Source: Kingdonia uniflora (Eukaryota; Streptophyta; Magnoliopsida; Ranunculales; Circaeasteraceae). Taken from it: DNA of 64,000 nucleotides. A program made the position numbers and the translations under genes. The notes under the pieces are model-generated. The model was not told the DNA's origin. It saw nothing but the letters and a program-made list of their open reading frames with translations, and made no database searches. This document shows positions 57,013 to 64,000 of the stretch, one piece after another. The stretch spans positions 806,001 through 870,000 of the forward strand of contig JACGCM010002112.1 of assembly GCA_014058105.1 (NCBI GenBank). The letters run 5' to 3'. Each line of letters begins with the position of its first letter. The stretch's first letter is position 1.

Positions 57013-57662
57013 TAATCAGAAATTTTTACATGATCGATTGCAACAATTTGTACCTGATTTTTCCCTAGCAACAAAGAGAGATGAGTTCCCAAACAACATC
57101 AACAACAACAATAACAACAATTGGAAGAGATAGATGAGAGATTCCACGCCTCGAATTCGGTTCTTCAGGTTTGGAGACGTGTTGAAGACGAGGGCAATTG
57201 AGGCATTAATTTTGCTTCAAGTGCTAAAATTTTTTTTAGCATGAATTCCAAGCTGATTTTTTTTTTACTGAATTTGGTTGTCTTAAAGTAATTTTTTTAG
57301 TTAAAGAAACGTCAAACCCACTGCTGAATTTTTTTTCAGCTGCTGAAAAAAAATTTAGCAGGCAAAGAAACACCACCTAAATCTCAAAAAATGCAAGTTC
57401 TTTTTTATGGTACAATACTACATTGTAAATAAGAGCTCCAAGAAATTCCGCGTTATGCCTTACGATATATCAACCTACCGTATACCAGTAAAGTAAACGC
57501 CATAAACGGCAGATTAACCTCCCATATATCCGATATCAGATGTACAAATAATCTTTCATAGTTCACATATAACAGTTCTAGAAGGTACCGTATCTTTAAT
57601 TTTATCATATATTTCCAATTAAACAAAGGTTTAAGTGAAAATATATATGATTTTCAATAAAA

Positions 57663-57864
57663 CAAAAGTTTCATGTCCAGATATTACCTCCTTCCTTCAT
57701 CAACGAGTCCAAATAAGATCAATAGTCCATCAGACGTCTCTTAGCGTCCGGAACAAAAGGTTTAGGTAACCAACGAAGAACACAAGGATCAAAATTGTGA
57801 TAAGATTTGTTAAGAGGTGGTTTCAAGCTTTCCGTGACAAATCCGTGCTCATAAGCCCAACCCT
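57663..57864 (-). pseudogene. PMD gene exon after the chromovirus-bearing intron
   Basis: The minus strand has acceptor TGTAG and then GWAYEHGFVTESLKPPLNKS, DPCVLRWLPKPFVPDAKRRL, MDYWSYLDSLMKEGG, ending at a GTAATA donor near 57684. WAYEHF, W and the D.LMKEGG-type end are recurrent in plant mobile domain genes. It continues the PMD reading of 63945-63558, from which it is separated by an intron into which the chromovirus has inserted. Confidence 0.7.
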
Positions 57865-57883
57865 ACACCATTGTAATATATGT

Positions 57884-58304
57884 TGACACAGACCAACTTA
57901 AACTCAATCTTGGCACGTACAGCACTCGAGTCACCTGTCTCAAGTAAGCCTAATTATTCACCTCTTTCAATCGTTTATCAACACAACATCGCAAAGCATC
58001 ACATAATCTCAAGGCAACACAAACACTGTACAAAGGGTCTTTGAAAGCATCATTTCATTTATATATCAGCAACTATTACAAAGTACTATTACAAGCTTTA
58101 AATTCCTTCTTGGATGTATCGGAGTCAAGTCCTCTACATATATAGCTACTAAGTAAATGGCTAAGTTCTAAAAGGAAACATCAAAATTGGAGACGAAGCG
58201 TACTCCCCCTTTTTCCTAAGCTAACCTTTACAATAAATAAATAAAAATTTATACAAAGCTTTCTTACAACCTAAGGATACTATTTACAAAGCCTGGGCGT
58301 CACA
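57884..58304 (-). repeat. 3' LTR of the chromovirus
   Basis: 421 bp, TGACAC...GTCACA. The purine-rich tract CTGAGTGGGAGAGAT (minus strand, 58319-58305) sits immediately inside and would prime plus-strand synthesis. Confidence 0.95.
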
Positions 58305-58315
58305 ATCTCTCCCAC

Positions 58316-58525
58316 TCAGCTTGGAGACGCCCTCGTCGACTTCTTCTTCTTCTTCCACATCTGCCGGTTCTCTTTCCTCTCTTGCTTGGCCTCAATCTTC
58401 CTTAGTCGGACCAGAAGGGGATGAGAATCTTGGTGCTCCCAGCTGGCTTCGGAGTCTGGCAGATCCTTCCACTTCATAAGGTACTCGTAGACTTCCTCTT
58501 TGGTGTCTGGGTCAACATGGGTCAC
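58316..58525 (-). pseudogene. Chromodomain at integrase C-terminus (chromovirus)
   Basis: 69 codons with EVYEYLMKWKDLPDSEASWE, the chromodomain core in which the aromatic cage is normally built from Tyr/Trp residues (the first and third positions YLMKW and ASWE are present), followed by a Lys-rich end. In chromoviruses this domain guides insertion to particular chromatin. It is separated from the integrase by a frame change between 58742 and 58525. Confidence 0.9.
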
Positions 58526-58741
58526 TCTGTGAGCAAGAACACTCTCTGAAACTTGGACTGGATGGACTGGCTTGCTAGGAACGTGCGATCTGACAGTACT
58601 TCTGCTTGGATCTTCCTAATCTTGGTGGTAAGGCTTTAGAGCACTGGCATGGAACACTGGATGGATAAAACGAAGGTGGCGTGGCAGCTGAAGCTTGTAA
58701 GAAACCTTCCCAACTTTGCCAATGAACAACATTGGACCAAT

Positions 58742-59602
58742 TTACTTGGGTACCAGGCCTTGGTGTACTCTGTGACCTCTAGGCTTGAGGTGAGATTTCT
58801 TGATCAGAACAAGGTCTCCCACTTGGAAAGGATCTGGTCGTCTCTTTTGATCTGCCCACTTCTTCATTCTGGCAGATGCTTTTTCCAAATAGGCCCGAGC
58901 AATATCAGTATTTCTCTGCCATTCCCATGCAAACAGGTAGGCTCTCGGAACACTTTCTTTGTACCCGGAGACCACCGTGAGTGGTGTGAGGAGATACTGT
59001 CCCAATAGTATCTCAGAGGGACTCTTATTGGTGGAGGAACTCTTTTGTAGATTAAAACAATACTGCGCTACATCCAGGAGTTCGGCCCAGTTCTTCTTGT
59101 TCGCCCTGACGAAGTGTCGGAGGTACTCTTCCAACATTGCATTGAAGCGTTTGGTCTGACCATCTGATTGCGGATGGTTACTGGTTGAGAAGTTGAGAGT
59201 AGATCTCAGTAATCTGAATACTTCCCTCCAAAACTTCCCAGTAAATCTCGGATCTTTATCGCTAATAATGTCCTGTGGCATGCCCCAGTACCTAACAATG
59301 TGCTTCACAAAGAGATGTGCCATTTTATCTGTCGTACAAACAATCGGGGATGGAATGAACGTCGTATACTTCGAGAATCTATCAATGATCACGAGGATGA
59401 AACCATATCCTTTAGTCTTAGGTAACCCTGAGACAAAGTCTAGAAAGACGCTTTCCCAAGGTCGTGTTGGTACAGGAAGTGGTTCAAGCAGTCCCAGCGG
59501 CAAGTCCCGATCTACTTTGTCTTGTTGGCAAATGTGACAAGTCCGCGTATAATCCATCACATCGTTTTGATCATTGGACCAATAGTAACCCATGTGCAAC
59601 AA
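58742..59602 (-). pseudogene. Integrase (chromovirus)
   Basis: 286 open codons: zinc-finger end (CHICQQDKVDRDLP), first catalytic Asp in SVFLDFVSGLP, second in IISDKDPRFTGKFW, and NHPQSDGQTKRFNAMLEEYL where the third catalytic Glu (usually QTERxN) is Lys. A GPY/F-like C-terminal region follows (DPFQVGDLVLIKKSHL). The N-terminal His-His part of the zinc finger continues upstream near 59602-59700 in another frame. Confidence 0.95.
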
Positions 59603-59760
59603 GGATAGTATTCTCCGCCAACCTGGATGGCCTGCTCAAAGAGTATCATGGCACTCTATCATCTCCCGTCTTAGTCCTGCGAACCGAGGAACATAAATCC
59701 CCTGTCCCTTCGTATATAAAAGACCATCTTCTACCCAAAACCGCTTTATCTTCCCCTGTT

Positions 59761-60956
59761 TCACAAGCTAATGATGGCTTGGGTCTGAAGATCCACTGCC
59801 AACCCTTCGCGGATCCTATCTTGAAAAGTATTGACAACATGAGAGTGAGACTGTTTAGCAGCTATAGAGACGGCCGCAAGGTCAGCTCTACGACTCAACG
59901 CATCCGGCACATTGTTCATCCTCCCTGGCTTGTTTTCGAGCTCTAAATCAAACTCTGCTAGAAACTCTTGCCAACGAGCCTGTATTGAGGTTAACTTCTT
60001 CTGGGTAAGAAAATGGCTTGCCGCACTGTTATCGGTCTTCACCAGAACCTTCATTCCCAACAGATAGTGTCGCCATACTCGCAGATAATGTACAATAGCT
60101 AGGAGTTCCTTCTGTTGGGCTGAATGCCTCCTCCCTGTGTCATTCAGCTTCCTGCTCTCGTATGCCACCGGATGTCCCTCTTGTAACAATACTCCACCGA
60201 TAGAAAAATTAGACGCATCGGTATGTACCTCAAACGGCTTGGTAATATCTGGCAAGGCGAAGACTGGATTACTAATTACCGCATGCTTCAGATCGTCAAA
60301 GGCTATTTGACATCTCTCGGACCAAGACCAAGATAAGTCCTTCTTGAGAAGATCTGTAAGGGGCGCCGCGCACTTCGAATATCCTTCGATGAACTTACGG
60401 TAGTAGTTCACGAGGCCAAGAAAGGAACAAACTTTTGCAACCTCTGTAGGAGGTTTCCACTTCTCAATAGCGCGGACATTCCCCATATCCATACGGATCT
60501 GTCCTCTGCCAATACTGTGTTCAAGAAACATAACTTGTTCCTGGGCAAACGAGCATTTCTCCAAATTAACATAGAGCTGGTTCTGCAGCAGGACTTGGAA
60601 TACCAGGCGAAGATGCTCAAGATGTTCTTCCATAGTGTGGTCGTATATAACAATATTATCCAGATATACCACCACAAACTTGTCGATATATTTCCGAAAG
60701 AGCTCATTCATAAGAGTACAGAAAGTTGCAGGAGCGTTGGTCAGGCCGAATGGCATGACAAGAAATTCATATGCCCCATATCGAGTGGAACAAGTCGTCT
60801 TCTGTCGACAATAATCCTGACCTGATAGTAACCCGATCTCAAATCAAGTTTAGAGAAGTACTTCGCAGATGTAAGCTGGTCAAATAAGTCGACAATGAGC
60901 GGTATTGGATACCTGTTCTTCACCATTACCTTGTTCAGGCTTGATAGTCGATACAT
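59761..60956 (-). pseudogene. Reverse transcriptase and RNase H (chromovirus)
   Basis: 60956-60741 encodes the RT start ([31 protein letters not shown]; first catalytic Asp present). A frameshift leads into 60756-59761: [12 protein letters not shown], the polymerase box VVYLDNIVIY (the family has YLDD, so the second catalytic Asp is Asn), FLGLVNYYRKFIEGYS, then RNase H with HTDASNFSIGGVL, QQKELLAIVHYLRVWRHYL and NNVPDALSRR. Length fits a full RT-RNase H. The YLDN change should abolish polymerase activity. Confidence 0.95.
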
Positions 60957-61091
60957 AATCGCAGGCTTCTATCTTGTTTCTTCTGAAATAAGACCGGGGC
61001 ACAATATGACGCCTTTGGGAGGCGAATAAAGCCCGATTCCAATAGTCCATCAAGCTGTTTCCGAAGCTCTGCTAGTTCAAGCGGACTCAAC

Positions 61092-61851
61092 CTATATGGT
61101 CCTTTTTGCAAGAGGCTTGGTTCCAGGGACTAACTCAATTTGATGATCGATAGGCCTTCGGGGAGGTAGCACCTTTGGCAGTTCCATCGACATCACATCC
61201 TTGAACTTGGTAAGCACTCGGGAAACTTCTGTCAGTATGGCACAGTGAATCTGATCATTCGGCCTTAGTCGTAAGGTAGTAAGGTAAGTCAACTCCCCTC
61301 GCTTCAGTTCCTTCTCCAACTGAAGAGCTAATAAGAGTTTGCTTTCATCTTAATACGTGGACATCTGTATGATTGAAGGATTTTCGCCAAAAATCCCCAA
61401 GGAATTGACAAACGGCATCGGCACTGCCTTGTGGTAGCAAAGAAAGTCCCAGGATAATCTTGAAATCATCCAATATCACTGCGAGAAGGTTAACCTTTCC
61501 ACTCCACTGTCCCATCTTAACTGGAATCAACTTGGCAATACCATGTATCGGCATCGCGGCAGAGTTGACAGCTTTTATCCGACTAGAATCTTTCACCAAA
61601 CGCAGTCCCAGACGATTCACCTCTTGAATGGCGATAAAGTTGTGGGTAGCACATGTATCAACCATCGCTAAAGTGCTCCGCCCATTAATACTAAGATCCA
61701 CATACATGAGTCCCTTCTTCGGCTTAATCTCTGGCAACTGAATGGTCACGGCATTGAGCAAGTAAAGAGAACCCATATGAGTTTTACGACTATCATTTCC
61801 CTGAGTGGTGTCATCAGCTTGGTCCCCTCGCGACGCCATTAGAGCATTCAA
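61092..61851 (-). pseudogene. Protease and RT lead-in (chromovirus)
   Basis: The ORF 61851-61345 contains VDTCATHNFI, where chromoviruses have Asp-Ser/Thr-Gly-Ala; the Gly is Cys, so the active site is damaged. 61319-61092 carries LPPRRPIDHQIELVPGTKPL, the conserved stretch between protease and RT. A frame break separates the two. Confidence 0.9.
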
Positions 61852-61860
61852 GGCCGTCTT

Positions 61861-62992
61861 CTAAGGACACTGATAAGCTTTGTGACTCTCTCTATAAAGA
61901 AAACACTTCAAGTTCTCAGGACGTTCTTGAAACCTTGACGAGGAGGAAGTACCACCATTGTTACGTAACCTGTGGTACTCCTTCCCAGAATTAGAACTCG
62001 AGGTACCACCTGTACTTGCTCCCCCACTCCTGCTCTGGCCATGACCTTGGTCTCCCCCACTTCTAGCTTGGTATCCCCCATTCTTGCCCTTATTGTAATT
62101 ATTGGAGGATCCCATTCTTTGTTGCGACTGGGAACTAGACTGATAGGAACTAGACTAAGACTGAGTCGGTCGACGCTCACCCTGCATAGGGGTGTAGTCA
62201 TTGATACGCTCGGCGGAGGCCATTGCAGAGGCCAAATCTTGAACCCGTTGCCTTTGCAATTCATTATGGATCCGTGGTTTTAGACCTTCCAAGAAACAAA
62301 ACAACTTATCATTTCAGACATGTGCGGATATCTAACATCAAGGCTGAGAACCGCTTCACATACTAACGGATGTTGTTGGTCTGCTTTAGTTGCCTTAAAC
62401 TCCTCCGAGCAATGAACTCAACATTCTCAGGTAAGAATTGATTCATCAGCTCTTTCTTCAAGTCATCCCACGTTCTAATAGTGCAGTGACCGCTCTGGAT
62501 CTCAGCATACTTGGTGCGCCACCATAGTTTTGCATCACCGACAAGGTACATGGTCGCTATCGAAACCTTTGCACCTTCGCTATCAGGATTGACCACATTG
62601 AAGTACGTATCCATATCAAAAAGGAAGTTCTCTACCTCCTTTGTGTCCCTCTCTCCCTCGTACGCCTTGGGTTCGGGGACCTTGATCCTGGGCCGGTCTA
62701 TACCGCTACCCAAAGGTGCTGGTTCACCATTTCTAACAACCTTAACTAGGAGATTTACCTTCAAAGAAAGTTCAACCACCTGATCTAGAAGAGTATCCAT
62801 ATTCCATTTAACCTCTCCTAGCATAACGAGACGTTCGCCCATATGGGCCTGATCGTCTGAGAACCCGTCCAATCGTTCCTCTAAAGTCGTCACTTGATTG
62901 ATAATCCTACTTAGAGCTTGCATCTTTTCCTCAAATTGGTCCAACAGCGTTCGAGTATTCAAGGGCCTGGGATTGATGGGTGGTCCTACCAC
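61861..62992 (-). pseudogene. Gag with zinc knuckle (chromovirus)
   Basis: 62992-62363: coiled N-terminus, then EVENFLFDMDTYFNVVNPDS, DAKLWWRTKYAEIQSG, LKKELMNQFLPENVEFIARR, the retrotransposon gag domain. A stop/frame change, then Gly/Ser/Asn-rich spacer and CFLYRESHKAYQCP (62115-61861), a CCHC knuckle whose second Cys is Tyr. Gag forms the particle and binds RNA. Confidence 0.92.
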
Positions 62993-63064
62993 ATACGGGG
63001 TAAGGACCTGGGCGGGTCAGTAGCATTCGGGCCCTCTGCCATTGCAATTGGATCACTTTCTACT

Positions 63065-63083
63065 AGATCGCTCTGATACTAAC
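63065..63083 (-). promoter_or_regulatory. Chromovirus primer-binding site
   Basis: The minus strand immediately after the 5' LTR reads TTAGTATCAGAGCGATC, close to TGGTATCAGAGC, complementary to initiator tRNA-Met, the usual primer for chromoviruses. Confidence 0.85.
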
Positions 63084-63507
63084 TGACACGGACCAGCTTA
63101 AACTCAAGCTTGGCACGTGCGGCACTCGAGTCACTTGTCTCAAGTAAGCCTAATTATTCACCTCTTTCAATCGTTTATCAACACAACATCTCAAAGCATC
63201 ACATAATCTCAAGGCAACACAAATACTGTACAAAGGGTCTTTGAAATCATCATTTCATTCATATATCAACAACTATTACAAAGTACTATTACAAGCTTTA
63301 AATTCCTTCTTAGATGTATCGGAGTCAAGTCCTCTACATATATAGCTAGCCTAGTAGTAAATGGCTAAGTTCTTAAAGGAAACATCAAAATTGGAGACGA
63401 AGCGTACTCCCCCTTTTTCCTAAGCTAACTTTTACAAAAATAAATAAAAATTTATACAAAGCTTTTTTACAACCTAAGGATACTATTTACAAAGTTTGGG
63501 CGTCACA
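63084..63507 (-). repeat. 5' LTR of the chromovirus
   Basis: 424 bp, TGACAC..GTCACA. Differs from the 3' copy mainly by transitions and a few small indels, including an extra GCC-like triplet near 63349. Confidence 0.95.
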
Positions 63508-63557
63508 TATGTAGTTATAGTAATTCTTTTGTAAACACAACTTAAAAAGCACACAAG

Positions 63558-63945
63558 TTAAATTAGTATCTCTAACAGAGTTAGAGAACCAATAACGTGG
63601 GAACACGACTTTCGAGATGCAATCCATAGCTCACGGTAGAGGTGTGTAAGTACAGTGGCAACCCAAGCATACGTCTTGATCTTCTTCACTCCGACAAGTA
63701 GCTCAAGGTAAGGAAGAGGTACCATATGACCACTCTTATCAGCAAATAAACTGCATCCAAGCATATACAATACATAAGCCCGCACGTGCCGGTAAATGTA
63801 GTCTATTTACATCTTCAGGCATATCGTCGTTGCATGCATTGCTACCACTACATGTAGTCTTCAGCCAAGCCAGTGCTACTCGACATGATCCACCAAGAAA
63901 TTTTAACATCTCATCCTTCTTCTGGCTAAGTACTTCTGATATCAA
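63558..63945 (-). pseudogene. PMD (plant mobile domain, MAIN-like) exon
   Basis: Two overlapping minus-strand frames: 63945-63739 (SEVLSQKKDEMLKFLGGSCR region ending MPEDVN) and 63785-63558 (RAYVLYMLGCSLFADKSGHM, YLELL, YAWVATVLTHLYRELWIASR, GSLTLLE). The block YxLGxxLFxDKS..VP...L.LL....TYAWG.A.L..LYR.L is characteristic of the plant mobile domain found in MAIN-like proteins and Mutator-related elements. A frameshift near 63800 joins the two frames. The upstream start lies near or beyond the window end. It belongs to the same gene as the 57.7, 52 and 46.7 kb blocks. Confidence 0.8.
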
Positions 63946-64000
63946 CTCAGAATTATCAGCAACTCAGAATTGTCATCTTTTTTTTTTTTTTTTGAACTTA
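63946..64000. other. Window end, poly(T) tract
   Basis: About 18 consecutive T at 63976-63994, on the 5' side of the minus-strand PMD exon. Too short to assign. Confidence 0.4.

Larger units (their letters stand above)
52929..57377 (-). mobile_element. PIF/Harbinger element (4.45 kb), degenerate
   Basis: Terminal repeats GGTGGTGTTTGTTTTTC (52929) and, inverted, GGTGGTGTTTCTTTGCC (to 57377) with target duplication TAA (52926-52928, 57378-57380), typical of PIF/Harbinger. GTGCTGAA/CAGCTGCTGAA words repeat near both ends. The inside has a transposase C-terminal remnant (56275-56021) and a Myb/SANT-like ORF (54045-53420), the two genes expected of this superfamily, plus a LINE fragment. Minus orientation follows the genes. 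Confidence 0.85.
57884..63507 (-). mobile_element. Ty3/gypsy chromovirus, nearly complete, 5.6 kb
   Basis: LTRs at 57884-58304 and 63084-63507 (TGACAC..GTCACA), target duplication TATGT (57879-57883, 63508-63512). On the minus strand: primer site, gag, zinc knuckle, protease, RT, RNase H, integrase and chromodomain. Gene order and the C-terminal chromodomain define a chromovirus. I count about 17 substitutions between LTRs by eye (about 4 percent), so it is fairly young, but frameshifts and catalytic changes make it defective. Clade within chromoviruses is not certain. Confidence 0.96.

Noticed and set aside
56719..57013. Repetitive ORFs with repeated YGCLFICNP words
   Set aside because: Products of the minisatellite, open in two frames because of the repeat.
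59193..59946. Plus-strand ORFs over the chromovirus pol (up to 160 codons)
   Set aside because: They are opposite-strand shadows of integrase and RT; composition mirrors the real minus-strand frames.

Overview
This window is plant nuclear DNA, most likely from a eudicot. It is AT-rich, with short exon-like fragments separated by GT..AG introns, and it is dominated by nested transposable elements of typical angiosperm lineages: Tat-type and chromovirus Ty3/gypsy elements, a Cassandra-like TRIM, CACTA, PIF/Harbinger, Helitrons, a LINE fragment and non-autonomous LTR elements. I see no intact host gene. Every recognisable protein-coding stretch is either transposon-derived or a broken, captured gene fragment.

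Layout. (1) 1-12.5 kb holds two minus-strand Tat-lineage Ty3/gypsy elements plus an inverted LTR-leader fragment between them. Both carry a plus-strand (antisense) extra ORF downstream of pol. They have lost different parts of pol: element 1 lacks the second, archaeal-type RNase H, while element 2 lacks protease, reverse transcriptase and the first RNase H. (2) 12.6-17.6 kb holds a degenerate minus-strand mobile gene resembling the DUF1985/Ulp1-type plant mobile genes. Its introns are peppered with a short motif (ACAAATGACAA, i.e. TTGTCATTTGT). (3) 17.97-36.59 kb and 36.60-43.39 kb look like two head-to-head Helitrons. Their 5' TC ends lie 4 bp apart, and each has a matching 3' hairpin followed by CTCG|T at its outer edge. 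The first carries fragments of an alpha-mannosidase, an alpha/beta hydrolase, a coiled-coil protein, a phosphoinositide phospholipase C and a purine permease. The second carries a VWA-domain exon and an NF-YA gene. The hydrolase exon is itself split by a 4.1 kb CACTA element that carries an intron-bearing methionine synthase pseudogene. (4) 43.4-64 kb is a minus-strand plant-mobile-domain (PMD/MAIN-like) gene or element broken up by four insertions: a 2.6 kb non-autonomous LTR element, a 4.5 kb solo LTR, a 4.45 kb PIF/Harbinger element (itself containing a LINE piece) and a 5.6 kb chromovirus. Target-site duplications can be read for all four.

The genes do not form a pathway. The window shows successive insertion, capture and decay. 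The clearest new biology candidates are the head-to-head Helitron pair with multi-gene capture, the CACTA element carrying methionine synthase, the inverted Tat LTR-leader structure, and the dispersed TTGTCATTTGT array. Element boundaries were read by eye from terminal motifs and target duplications; protein identities come from recognition of conserved motifs, without database searches.
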